From positions 1 to 15,075 of the forward strand of contig JADNYJ010000723.1 of assembly GCA_015501075.1 (NCBI GenBank): a stretch of DNA of 15,075 nt. Direction: 5' to 3'. Position 1 is the stretch's first letter. Each line of letters begins with the position of its first letter. This stretch comes from Gymnopilus junonius (taxonomy: Eukaryota; Basidiomycota; Agaricomycetes; Agaricales; Galerinaceae). This document shows, in pieces, positions 1 through 10,700 of this stretch. A program made the translations under genes and the position numbers. The notes under the pieces were generated by a model. That model was not told the DNA's origin and ran no database searches. It saw nothing but the letters and a program-made list of their open reading frames with translations.

Positions 1-1470
1 GAGAAGTCGACGTCGATGTTTGGTATGCAGCTGGTGAAATATGAGTTGGAGAGGAGCGTCAGTCAGTCATGTCAGTCGGTAAGGGTAACTGTACACATTT
101 AAGCTTGTTTTGGGAGAAAAAGTACTGACCTATGGTTAATCCTCGACCCAATCTTGACGATCCCAGAGTACCCATTCGCACCATCATCCCACAGCTTCTC
201 CCCATCAAACACCTTCCCGCTCATACTAAACCCATTCGTGCGTACGATCCCCAGAATCGGTCGCTCCCATCCCCCTGCTCCCCATATGACTATTCGCAAG
301 CTCCATAAACGCCTCCCTGTCCTTCTTCAACATCCGCCCACGCCACCTCGAGCTGCTTCTCCCATTCCAGCATCACCATCTCCTTATGCTTTTCGTCGTC
401 CAAATCCAAAGCCAGGTCCAAATCCAAATCCAAATTGAGCATCTGGACGACCTTGTGATTACCCCGTGGAACCACCAACAAAGGCCGCTCGGCGAAGATC
501 AGCTCGCCCATCTGGATGTCCTTGGTTGCGAATACGCCTAGGCCCTTGGTTGGGGTGGGCTTGACGATGTAGGCGGGCGATGATGACCCAGACGAGCGGG
601 GTTTGGGGATGGGCTTGAGGTATCCTGGCGCGTTGACGATTTTGCCCTTGGTTGCGGCGTCGCACCAGAATTCGCTGTGCCCGTCTGGGTCGAGTGGGTC
701 GGTGATGTTGCGGGACGGGATGGTGGTGAATAGCATGGTGCCTGCTGGATAGTCGATCTTCAAATGGTGTCCGGCGGCCATCGTTATTTTCGATTTGTAG
801 CCTTCTGGGATGGCTGCAGAAGGTGGGAAGTATGTTCGTTAGGTACAGTAAGAAGGCGAAAGAAGGAACAGGGATATTTACTGAATGTCGTCTTTGGAAG
901 TTTGGAGCGCTTTGACGGACCTGAAATAGAAAAAGGAAGGAAGGAATTGTTACTTTGATATTAACCTTTACAAAAAAAAATATTCTTACCTGCCGTCGCC
1001 TGAGCAGAAAAAGCACTAGGAACAGAAATTTCCGAATCGGCTGATAACATCGCAAGTGCTGCCACTCCATAAAAAAGCTCTGTGGAATGAGATGTCAGCT
1101 ATTGCCGATGCACGCTAATCATCCTTGGGGATAGACCTTACCTTTCAATTCCTCGGTCGATTTCTGCTGCTTCAATGACTCGCAAAATTTTTTATCATCT
1201 TTGAGGGCCATGATCCTGTCGACGAGATACTCTAGCAACAAACAGAAATGAGTTCTGTAATTTCTCCTGAGAGTGCGACACTTACATACCTTTGAGCATT
1301 TCCGCAGTGGTCCCCAGTTCCGGAAGGCTGGCAGCATCGGCAGCTAAAGGATCCGGAGGAGAGGCTGACGGTGTCTTCTGCTTCTGCTTGGATGAAGATG
1401 AAGATGGAGTAGAGTTGCCTGAGAGAGAAGCCCGTTTCTTTGCTTTTGCTTTGGATTTGCTTCTGGTCAT
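1..1470 (-). CDS. SET-domain protein (putative lysine methyltransferase), 3' truncated by window edge
   Basis: Exons on the minus strand: 1470-1290, 1231-1142, 1079-990, 920-882, 813-130 and 30 to the edge. Each intron has a GT donor and AG acceptor, and phases match across the first four joins. The N-terminus is Lys/Ser-rich (MTRSKSKAKAKKRASLSG). Motif KGLGVFATKD at about residue 223, followed by GELIFAERPLL, is the first SET motif. GIVRTNGF and GSRINH lead into an intron (129-31) whose removal restores NHSCIPNIDVDF, the S-adenosylmethionine/pseudoknot motif of SET domains. No MYND finger is visible. SET proteins methylate lysines; the substrate is unknown here. A hexamer repeat gives a Leu-Asp run near residue 280. 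The frame shifts twice between about 355 and 262, so the gene may be broken or the sequence may carry indels. The start is the first ATG of the open N-terminal exon. Family call is firm, integrity is not. Confidence 0.85.
262..355 (-). other. Double reading-frame break inside the SET domain
   Basis: The frame that reads VMLEWEKQLE up to about 345 runs into a stop at 290. The next frame reads KKDREAFMELANSH, which resembles what I recall of this family at this spot. The third frame reads RPILGIVRTNGF and continues to the NHSC motif. Each step is +1. The second step falls in a run of G (minus strand), where indels are common. One short intron (GTTTAT donor near 313, AG acceptor near 264, about 47 bp) could join frames one and three, but it would discard the conserved-looking middle stretch. 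Confidence 0.6.
411..437. repeat. Short hexamer repeat coding for Leu-Asp
   Basis: Imperfect tandem copies of CCAAAT/TCCAAA on the plus strand encode alternating Leu and Asp in the SET gene (minus strand). This is a variable-length insertion between the first SET motif and the rest of the domain. Confidence 0.6.
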
Positions 1471-2349
1471 GGGGCGGTAATGACTCAGGAACGTTGGGCG
1501 AGGTGCTTAAATCAAGGCAATGGCGGTGGGAGTGGTAGGAAGAAAAGGGATTGGGCGGACTCGAGTGGACATGCGGGAGTTTATCAGAGCACCGAATAGG
1601 GAGAATTCTGCTCGATCGACTGTGCCAGCCACCTTCGAGAAAGGAATTGGTGAAGCTAATCAAGGCGATCGAAGGAGACTCCGATCATAAAGAAGGTACA
1701 GCGCTTTTGCCTGCTGACCAAATTAAGCATAGCGCGTGCTTGAATTTGGGCGAAAGAGGAAAGTCGAGGTCAGATGAAAGAAGAGGACAGTGAGTGTAAC
1801 GTAGGGGCTTTGGCGCTATAGACAATCTAACAGCATTTCTGTAGAATGTAGAAAAGCGAAGCAAGCAGATGAATACGCACTGATTGTGCTAGATCGCGCT
1901 GGGAGGTTCATGAGGTGACGTGTCCTCTACCGGAAGACAAGGTCCAAGGTTGGCTCGGTAAGACATACGCTGCTGCGTTCATGGGCCTTCCTTTGGCGAC
2001 TGAAACTGTGTGGGTGTCCAGGACCACATAACGGAGGAACGATGAGGTGATGGTCAGGATCCAAGACGCGTCTCTCACGTGTTCCGGTTTGTCCGTCGTC
2101 CGACTCCGAACCTGCTATTCAAATTGTACCCTTACCTTGACTATAACTTGCGCCTTCTACATGCTGACAGGATTCTAGTCTCGTACTTCTTCCTCGAATG
2201 ACCAATTGTTTGACTTTCATCTACCTCTCAAGCCTGGAGCTTGAAGCTTGACGATATGCTCCTTCCGCGCAGGTAGGTCAACCATCGGACCTCCAGAAGA
2301 GTCAATATTTCAATGTTCATCGCCAGCCTTGGTGAAGAAGAAGACTAGG
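1471..2349. other. Intergenic, upstream of the SET gene; no gene recognised
   Basis: No convincing coding frame on either strand. The part next to 1470 must contain the SET promoter, but I see no TATA box. Its minus-strand reading is moderately purine/pyrimidine skewed near 1500-1560. Around 2128-2180 the plus strand has an intron-like string (GTACCC, then ACTATAAC, ending CTGACAG), which may belong to a transcript that continues into the intron cluster downstream. Confidence 0.5.
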
Positions 2350-2727
2350 ATGGGGATCAGGTAGGCAGTCTCTCCTCTGTCGTAGGATTCGTTTCCTAAC
2401 CTCTGCACTGGCATAAGGGTCTGTATTCGACCCCTCAAAACTCAGCGACCACCTTCTGAATGGGATTGGAATTTACGATATCACCCGTGGGCTGAGCTAT
2501 GGAGTCCGTGCAAGCCTTTAATTGGCATTATTTACTCTGTAAGTCCCCTGGACTGTAACTCTCATCGCAATTTTCTAATTTCCCTGCTGTCGACCTAGCT
2601 GTCGGCTTTCCCTTGTTTTAAGTCTTCATTACGACAACGGCTTGGTATGCAAGGCAGGTGAGGTCAGGGTTCTGATACCCATACCACTATGAAAGCCTTA
2701 TGAATTCATAGGTCATGGCTGTCATAA
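2350..2727 (+). CDS. Candidate short spliced ORF of 68 residues, uncertain
   Basis: Three clean introns sit in a row: 2361-2417 (GTAGGC, branch CCTAACC, ends ATAAG), 2539-2598 (GTAAGT, branch TTCTAATTT, ends CCTAG) and 2658-2711 (GTGAGG, ends CATAG). Removing them joins an ATG at 2350 to a TAA at 2725-2727 in a single open frame. The product is Trp/Pro/Arg-rich (for example PPSEWDWNLRYHPWAELW) and I do not recognise it. An open frame of this length can arise by chance, and the same transcript could be non-coding. The intron signals are stronger evidence than the frame. Confidence 0.22.
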
Positions 2728-3980
2728 CTATGAACGCCTTCTGCGCTGTAATGACAGGCAGAGTACTTGATCGACCATCTCTTCATTTACTGCAAACCTG
2801 TTGCATCCCTTCCTCTCCCTAACTTCAATCTGACCCCTCCTTCTCGGAGCGACGTATCATCAAGCTGTCTGACCACGGAAGATGACTATCCATGGTCACC
2901 CTCACCCTTTCGTGTATCGTAAGCTGAATTTTTGCCACGTTATCCTGCAGAAAAGGTGTTGCAGATTCAAAGGGTGCATATGGATTGTCCTCATGGTCTT
3001 ATATGCACTCTACATTATTGCAAATTGACAGAAACGATATTCCAAGCCATTTGAACTTGACATTGGCGCAAGCAAGTCACTTGGTCCGTCGTCTTTCCAT
3101 CATCTACCAGTCCTACTACCCTACGCTGGCGACTCCCATTCGTCGAACACCTCGGCCCCTTCTCACTGAGCATTCTATCAAAATTGCAGGTGCATGATCA
3201 AATTGGTAGGCAATATCCGCCGATCCTCAATCAAAAGCTGACCTTTTGCCGTTTCTCAAGCAAGCCTCCTGAGATTGAAGGATAGATTCCCGGCGTATTA
3301 TGAGCGGTTGGACGAACTAGATATTCCGATTCAGCACCCTGCGAGAATGTTTGCTTCCTCTCTGTGCCTTTGCGTCGCCCAACTTCTGCGGGACCAATGG
3401 CTTAATGACGCCTGACGCCTACGTGGCTTTTTCAAACTCTAGCGCTTCAAATGGCTCTGCTTTTGGGACCCTTCATTCATACCATCCCATAGAGCCTTAT
3501 AGTCCAGACCACGGCCTCTAATCCCCCATGCCGTCTTGTTGTCTCCCTCTTGGATTGTTCCCAATCAAAAGAGCCTCTCCCTTTCGCATGCCAATCGGTA
3601 CCCTAACGGCCATTCCCTTTCATGAAGGGTGCGAAACAAATAAGTACTCCCACATAACCATCTTCTTATCGATCAAATTTCGATGTCCGCGAAAAGTCCC
3701 TGGTGGGCAGGAGCGCGATGGCACGGTGGGCACATCTTTTCGTCCTAGACCTAGACAATTCCGATTAGAAGGCTGATGACGAACCTTGGCGAACAAGAAC
3801 ACGCAGCAGGTGTGCCCTGGATTTCCCAAATCAATTTAATCTCTGCTCGGTAAAAAAATATCCGTGGACTTGTGGACTTGTTTGGTTCTGTGGGACACAT
3901 GGCCAAGTCAATGGGTCCCATCCTCCGATCTCCTTGTGGGGGGACGTGATCGGAAGGGTACAAACAAGACCATCCTCAGG
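2728..3980. other. Gene-poor stretch with one further intron signal
   Basis: A plus-strand open stretch at 2985-3197 ends beside a good intron (3206-3260: GTAGGC, branch AGCTGACC, ends CTCAAG), so a spliced transcript may run on from the 2350 cluster. The protein reading (for example TLAQASHLVRRLSIIYQSYY) is not recognisable. From 3300 to 3980 I see nothing beyond short chance ORFs on both strands. Confidence 0.35.
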
Positions 3981-3986
3981 AATTCG

Positions 3987-4075
3987 TATATAAACCCGCC
4001 CACAAAGTTTCCCCACTTCCAACGCCTCTTGCTTTCGTACCACTACCTTCCCCTTCCTTCCTCCTCTCTTATTGG
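3987..4075 (+). promoter_or_regulatory. Core promoter: TATATAAA box and CT-rich tract
   Basis: TATATAAA lies at 3987-3994. It is followed 25-80 bp downstream by a strongly pyrimidine-rich tract (about 4013-4075), a common arrangement around transcription starts in basidiomycetes. The first intron of the spliced unit downstream begins at 4219. Direction is inferred from the TATA orientation and the plus-strand introns. Confidence 0.5.
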
Positions 4076-5310
4076 GAGGTAGGCTATAGACGATTGACCA
4101 CGTACTACTCATCACCTATATCATCTCGCCATGGGTGCTGCCTTGTCCTCACCCTCGTCTTCTCCAACGTTGGTCCATCGTTGATCAAGGGCATTGCCTA
4201 TCCTACCTCAATACAATGGTATGTCTGTAGTCCAATCGCCCCTAGCATTTCCAATCTAACACCTTTGTCTCCTAGCTGCTTGATGTTCAAGACCCTCTAT
4301 CCATGGTCGCCACTGAGCATAGATCACAGCATCGAGGCTATCGCACCATTCAGGTATTCGCCCTTCATTCTAGTGATATACGTGTTGCTAACGACCCTCG
4401 TCAGCCACCATCCTCTCATTATCTACCCGATCAAGATGGAATATCGCTCATGTGGTCGCTTTTCACCTAGCTTAGCCTTGAAAACTGTCGACGACTACCT
4501 AGATATGAAACCAGCGGACCTCTAAAGTACTCCCTCTTTCCTTGTTAACCTGGCGTTGACCTTTCTCTGATGGCATTACCTAGACGCTCTCATACTCTTT
4601 GTCGCTATGACTCATGGGCAACTCCTTTGTACCTCGCCCACCTGCCGAACCGTTTTGCCTGCTTCAATGGTGGTTCGGAACTGCCAAGCTTACTTCGTCG
4701 TCATGCAAATAGGTTCTGGTCTTCATCATGGTACGTTCATCCCCTTTATTGATTCTTGACATTGGCATTGACTATTCGGTCAGAACTTTATTCATCGACT
4801 GAACCTTTCCAAGTCAACCGCCTGTGTTTTTGCTCGTCGGGCCTTGGCACCGACGTGTTCATCCATGTCAGATTGCCAACTGAGCCATTGGTCTTTCCCC
4901 AACTCTTCGATGTTGGCGATCTTCGAGTCGCTGGTTGACACCCTAACGGTATTTGAACTCTCCGTCTACTATGTTGTTACTCATGCGTCCTGCAGGGTTT
5001 GGTTAACATGTTATCCTCCTCCCAAAATTGTATCCTTGCCTCAGGTAGCAGTTCTTACCTATATTCTAATAGGTATGTGCTTCACCTTTTCATATGTCCG
5101 TGACGCTCAGTTCTGCCCGCAGCGCATTTTGTTTTATTTCGTTTTCTCATCTTCTTTCTTCTCTTTTCCTTCGTTCTTCATTTTCTTTCTCTTCATGGTT
5201 CTCTCGAAAACGCATTACTATATTATACTTTTCACGAGCTTCCTCCCCGACTCCCATGTCCGCCGACGCCCAACCGAGAGTTATGCTTAGGACAGGAAAC
5301 AACTGCCTCG
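4030..5310 (+). ncRNA. Spliced transcript unit: lncRNA or short-ORF gene
   Basis: Six compact introns lie on the same strand: 4219-4275, 4354-4404 (branch GCTAAC), 4527-4583, 4731-4783, 4949-4995 and 5073-5122. They are 47-57 bp long, with GTATGT/GTATTC/GTACGT-type donors and TAG/CAG acceptors. Despite this I find no frame that stays open across all exons. The longest spliced reading starts at ATG 4283 and stops at 4523-4525, giving 63 residues (begins MFKTLYPWSPLSID, ends DMKPADL), with a third intron starting directly after the stop. A second frame starts with an ATG split exactly at the first intron donor and gives 48 residues. Exons 4 and 5 hold another joined frame. None is recognisable. 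It could be a long non-coding RNA, a small-peptide gene, or a decayed gene that kept its splice sites. Confidence 0.4.
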
Positions 5311-7679
5311 TCTAATTTGTGCCGCGTCGAGCTGCGCCCAATAGCTCCGCTAAGCCTTCAAGAAATCGAGTCTCAGAGCTGGCATCTCTGAGATCGATGG
5401 GTATTTGTTAAGAGGAAGTCCAACTCCAGACAGGTGTTTTCACGGATGCACCAAAACCGACGCTAAGGTAACTCGAGGGAAGGTCGAGGTTGACATGGGC
5501 TTAGGTGGGGAAGCTCTAATTTTTTTTTCCTTTTTGGCTTTTTTTATTTGCGATTTATGACTAGTGCGATGTGACTCGTATGATATGATATGCCAACCCT
5601 ATGTTGCGCCGCCTTACGAACTGCAATTTGATATATGATTTTATTCGGGACATGTTTGAACTGAACGGATACTTGTGAATTTGTGAACATCTTTCTGTCT
5701 AATTGCATTTGCCACTGCCTCGGTCCTCGGGCGCCCCTCGCTTAAGTCGAATAACCAAAAGGGTATACGAGTCTGAGCGCAGCTATAGCGGACGTTCATT
5801 TCTCCATACACCGCCTCCCTTTTTCTTCCGGTATTGGTGGTCTGGCGAGCGATTTCGCCTCGACGCCAGTACAGTGGTCATAAGAGACAGACATTCCATT
5901 GAGGGAGCAATAAGTGGGTGAGTAACAAGAAAGGTTTTTAGCGCCGTGGAACTAAACAAATCCTAAATGGTTCTGCGGACCGCATACCGCATGGAGCGTC
6001 CCCCTCATTTAATCACACCTCCCTTCGTTCTTCGGCTGGGCCTGATGTGTTCAGACAGATTGATGGCGCCAGTGGGTCTATTCTGCCCGAATATTCTGAT
6101 GAAATGGTCTCATAATCTCTGAGATAATCGATAGATATTCATCGATCGTCCTACGCCAACGGTGATAGCCCGCGTGGATTCACACAGGGCCCTTCCATTC
6201 CTTTCCCTTGGCGACTGTGGGTCTTTGCGAGATACCATAAGGGGGGGATCATGTGGACGAGTTCCGTTTGGATAGACGGCTCGGGATTCAAATTGCATCC
6301 CTGCAGAATTATTGGTTGCTGGATTTGAATTTATCATAATCATTTTTGGGCTGTCGTTCGAGTTGTCCGTTCGAGGTTCTAGATCTGAGAGATTGGACGC
6401 GGGTGGTCCCTTTTTCTAATTGACGATTCGGGAAGGACGTCGGTTGACAGGTCCATGGTGAGGAAACGAGCATCCCGAACGTCCAGGAGATACGTTCGTG
6501 GGTACATAGGCGTAAGAACAGCTGATGCAGGAAATAGGGGGACCAGTACCGATTAAGTTGATTAAATCAGTCTTTCTTCACGATGGATCTCAACGAACTA
6601 TTCAAGCGGATGGAACAGTGCAACGAAGGACGTGAAGGAGGCCAAACAAGATATGTGGAGCGCAAATAATTGGTGTGTTACGCAAGTAGTGTATCGTAAT
6701 GTTTTCGGGTCCTTTAGCCGAGCGTGAGCGATTGAGGATGCATTTTTGATAAATTAAAATATGTTTTCGTTTAATAAAAGAAGATTCCGGATTTCCACAG
6801 TCTGGTATGACAGACGCCAAGCTGGTAGCTTGCGTAGGATAATTGAATCGTCCACTAGGTATCCGTAGATAGAGGCAAGTAGTAGTAGTGGATCTAAAGG
6901 CTTGAAGACTTCGAAGGGTAAGACTGAAGGAGCAGGTCAACCCAAGGTAAACGACTGCCCTGAGGCGAACTCTACTGCAGAAGGAGACGGCGAACATCCA
7001 GAGGGAAGACTATGAAAAGCAGGGTCGCACTGGCTATGGGAACACAGCGTCATCGATAGTGGTCAGCCTTGCGCCCATGAGACCAGACTAGCAAAAAAAT
7101 TTTCTGTCGCCACAGTGATCACGGATCAGATCCTTTTAGAGCAGAGATTTCTGGTTAAGGCAATAGCGTCCTACGTGCTGCATCCTCCAAACATCGCAGA
7201 AATCCTTGAAAATGGCAGCTCAAAGTCAGTTAAAAAGACAGGCCAGTATTCAGTCCGAAATCCAGGAAGTTCGAGTCAGATCAGTGGCTGGAGTCAGTGT
7301 TGGTGAGGACCGTGGAAGCAGCGGAAGAATTCCGGGTGGGCACGGGAAACGTGTCACGGAAAGGTCCGGCGGGGTTTGAAATCCCATTGTTGCACGCGAA
7401 CAGTGTACACACAAATTTGTGATCACTATCAATCCACTGTACAGCAAACAAGGGCGCTAACTCCTGCAAACTTTCTGCGCTCTCGATGTTACAACTTGTT
7501 TTCTGGTACATCTATGACGATAAATACGCTTCAATGATGCACAGTCATTCTGTCGACTACGATCTGGCGATGGGACGGGAAGGGACTAGCGGACAATTGA
7601 AAATTGGTCCAGACAAGAGAAAGAGCTAAAAATAATCTTATATCAGCCACTCCTTGTCTGCCCTCTTGCTTTGTAAAAT
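5311..7679. other. Intergenic, no supported gene
   Basis: T-rich runs at 5519-5548 may mark the 3' end of the unit upstream. Beyond that I see only short chance ORFs. The minus-strand reading around 6760-6935 has a protein-like 57-residue frame (contains LASIYGYLVDDSIILRKLP) and the plus-strand ATG at 7213 opens 55 residues. Neither has splice or promoter support. An 8-bp inverted repeat ATTCAAAT/ATTTGAAT lies around 6287-6331. No tRNA-like or transposon-terminal structure was found. Confidence 0.45.
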
Positions 7680-7794
7680 CCCCCGCCGCCCACAAACAGC
7701 ATTCCACCTTTTTCTTTCTTTCCCCCATCACCGCCCCCGTAAATCTTGCTAGCACCGCCTTTTTGCTCCCTCCTCTCTCCTCTTCTCGCCTAAG
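7680..7794 (+). promoter_or_regulatory. CT-rich promoter/5' leader of the large membrane-protein gene
   Basis: Almost continuous pyrimidine-rich blocks (CTTTTTCTTTCTTTCCCCC and CCTCCTCTCTCCTCTTCTCG) lead into the ATG at 7795, whose context is CTAAGATGA. No clear TATA box; an A/T stretch at about 7628-7647 is the nearest candidate. CT tracts of this kind commonly flank transcription starts in fungi. Confidence 0.5.
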
Positions 7795-10700
7795 ATGACC
7801 TCCGCTCTTGCTGGGATCATCAATGGCGGCCTCTCTGGCTCGTTCGTACAAGCCGCGCTCACCTCATCCAACGCCGCACTCTATATGAAGTCTCCGAAGA
7901 CAAAGGGTACGCCCTCAGTAAATCCACCGGCCGCATCTTTAAACTGGGCGTGATCGCCGCCGCCTTCACAATGGTTGCTCAATCTTCAAGAGATTCTCCT
8001 GATTTCGGCACAGAAAACATTCCTCCCAAGATAAAGCCTACTCCTACTCGTTCATCCCAGGGCGTGATGAACGATTGCTATCGTGCTGTTTTTTCGGCCT
8101 CGCCAAAAGGACCTCTAATTGTGGCTTTCTCCTCCGAGAACGGACTCGATCCCGTCATCGATGGCGATATGAGTGGCCACTCCAACAATGGAAACGACCA
8201 CAGGTCCTCTCGTATCCCTTCAGGTGAAGCTTTCTTTTATCGCTCGCCATCAGCACTGCTGACACGTCGTACGCTAGGTCGGGACAGCAGCTCACCTCCA
8301 AATAACTCCGCAGGGGACGAATCTGGTAGATCCAATGGATCTTCACCTCCCACACCCCCTCCTAATTTGGCATCTGGAAATAGTACGTTATCGCTGCCCA
8401 GACCATCCTATTAGCGTCTGAACGTTTATTAAATTCTTCCTTAGCACTCCTCGAGTCTACATCTTCTGCAAAGACACCATTCGGCATATCTGGCGGCTCA
8501 CCTCCACCTCCACCTCCACCCCCACCTCCTTCTTTTACCACATTCGGAATCGACGACGGCGCCTCTACACCTATATCCATGCTTCTGCTCACTATCCTCT
8601 GTTATATCATCGGAGCTATCTACATCTATCTACAAGCCACACGAAGAGCCAAACACTCTCAGACACGCGACCAGCAGCCTAGGACAAACCCAGCCCAAAA
8701 ATCTCGCTATCGCGACCCGCCATTCAAGCTCCCAGTCTGTAAACAGGATGTCATCCCCCGTGTCTTTTCGAATCACCAAATCTGCAACCGTCCTGGGAAC
8801 AGCGTCGGAATTTATCTCTCTCATGAAACAAAGAAGGCTTTGAATTTATACCTGGACACCTCGAACTCAACCTCAATCCAAGCACCGTCATCAGCGTCGA
8901 CTACAGATCTCGTTCTTCATGACGGACGGCGTTTTATGAGCAACCTCTCAGGCTCCGCTACGGCCCTACAGACTGAGAAGGGGAGAACATGGACGGAATT
9001 CTTCGGCGTTTGTCTGATGAACTTGGCCATCGCGGTATGTGGTGGAGCATTACTGGTCAGAAATACAGGCGCAAAAAACTTGAACGAGTTCCTTTTCTGG
9101 TCCTTCTGGTTCTGGACGTTCATCCGTCCACTGAAGAAGTCCGAACGCTCACAGAAGACGATCTCGGAACATGAGGACATGAAAGCGGTATGTGGTTTTT
9201 TGTGTGTTTTTTTTTTGTGGATCGTCGCTCATGTTGTCGCTCGCCCAGCTCATTGATGTCGGCAACGACGCCACTGAAGCCGCTCCGGATACCCAAGTCC
9301 CCGACGCCGACCCTGAATCCGAATCGGATTCGGAAGAGTTTGTTTATCAACCCAGCAACGATCACCACACTGTACTCACCTTGGACGACGACGACGATGA
9401 TGATGCCGTCGCCATCTTCATATATCCTACGATCGTCGAATCTTTGTCCACGGAATCTCAACCTGAAAGCCTTGAAGTAGCCAGCATCAACATCAACGCA
9501 CCGGTTTCTGACGACCTCCAACCATGCGATGACGCGTTCACGCCCGCTGAGTCGTTGAGAGACGACTACAGCTTTAGCGTGCCGGAGGATAATGGGTGTG
9601 CACTCGTTTTTGAGGCTCCTATCGATTCCCTGGATGTCGCAAACGTGGAAGAACAGGTTATATCAGTACGTCCTTACCTCATACCGTGATGGCTTTGAGT
9701 CTGTGGCTGATGGTCCCGCCACTTTCTGCAGTTCAAGGAAACGTCACCAATCATCTCGTCGGATCCTGTTATTGACCAACCCTTGGAAGACGGAGCGGAG
9801 GCCCAGGAGGTTGCACCTGTACGTTCCTCCTCAAATTGCGCGGACTTTGACTGATGGTCGCATGTCTTTTTGCAGGTTGAGGAAATATCATCAGCCGGTT
9901 CACCCGACTTTGCTACTGCTGAACCCTTGGAAGATGTAGCGGAGGTTGAGGAGCAGATCATACCTGTACGTTATCCCTCAGATCGTGTGTACTTTGGCTG
10001 ACGATCCTTGTCTTCTTGCATTCGCAGGTCACTGAGGCATCGCCACCTGTCCCTCAGGATCTTGCTGCTGTTGAGCCCTTGGAAAACAAAGTGGGGGCTG
10101 AAGAGTGCATCATACCCGTACGTTCTTTTTCAGGCCATGCGTACTTTAATTGATAGTCATTGTCTTCTCGCATTCCACAGGTCGATGAAGCATTGTTAAC
10201 CGTTCCTACCGATCTTGCTACTGTCGAACCCTTGGAAGAAAGCAAGCACGCTAGCGAGGAGGTTTTCGCTCAAGGTTATGCCGATGAGGTGCCTATCTCA
10301 AGCCCTGAGTCGTCGGCTGAGATCGAAGAACAAATGAAAGAATATGTACCGTCACTGGTGCGTGTTTTGATGGTTACTTTGATGTGCATTTTGGACTAAC
10401 GGTCGCGTCTCTTCTTTTTCTTGTAGTTCCAGACTGGGGACGCGTCCATCGTTTCTTTTATCTCGGATCAACCCTTGGAAACTAGTCGGGATGATGATGA
10501 TGCGTCAGTTCTTGAAACTTCGATCCAGGAACCAATCGAGGAAGCGATGGAAGAGCAGGTGACCCCAGTGCGTTCTTCTCGACACTGCGGTACTTCTGAT
10601 GTATGTACCTGATTTAACGTATCTGCATTCTGTAGGTTCAGGATACGCCACCCGCTCCTCCCACCAATACAGAACTCGTTGAAGAGGTTCAGGACGATGA

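Noticed and set aside
411..437. TCCAAA hexamer run as a telomere-like repeat
   Set aside because: It is short, imperfect and internal to the SET coding frame, where it encodes Leu-Asp.
459..1070. 203-codon minus-strand ORF
   Set aside because: It runs through introns of the SET gene and in the wrong frame for the SET motifs; a shadow of that gene.
4094..4525. Unspliced 143-codon ORF on the plus strand
   Set aside because: Its only upstream start is TTG, and it stays open through two clear introns of 57 and 51 bp, both multiples of three. The spliced reading is shorter, so the full ORF is not a protein.
6602..6997. 131-codon minus-strand ORF
   Set aside because: No start context, splice signals or recognisable motif, and a different minus frame in the same place looks more protein-like. 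I treat all of it as non-coding.
7267..7276. GTTCGAGTC resembling a tRNA B-box
   Set aside because: No A-box at the right distance and no acceptor-stem pairing.
7115..7306. 63-codon plus-strand ORF and a nested 55-codon frame from ATG 7213
   Set aside because: Too short, with no promoter, splice or family support.
9188..9248. T-rich run (GTGTGTTTTTTTTTT) as a terminator
   Set aside because: It lies inside a well-bounded intron (GTATGT to CGCCCAG) and the reading frame continues after it.
9120..9521. 133-codon minus-strand ORF opposite the large gene
   Set aside because: Antisense shadow of exons whose plus-strand frame is supported by introns and composition.
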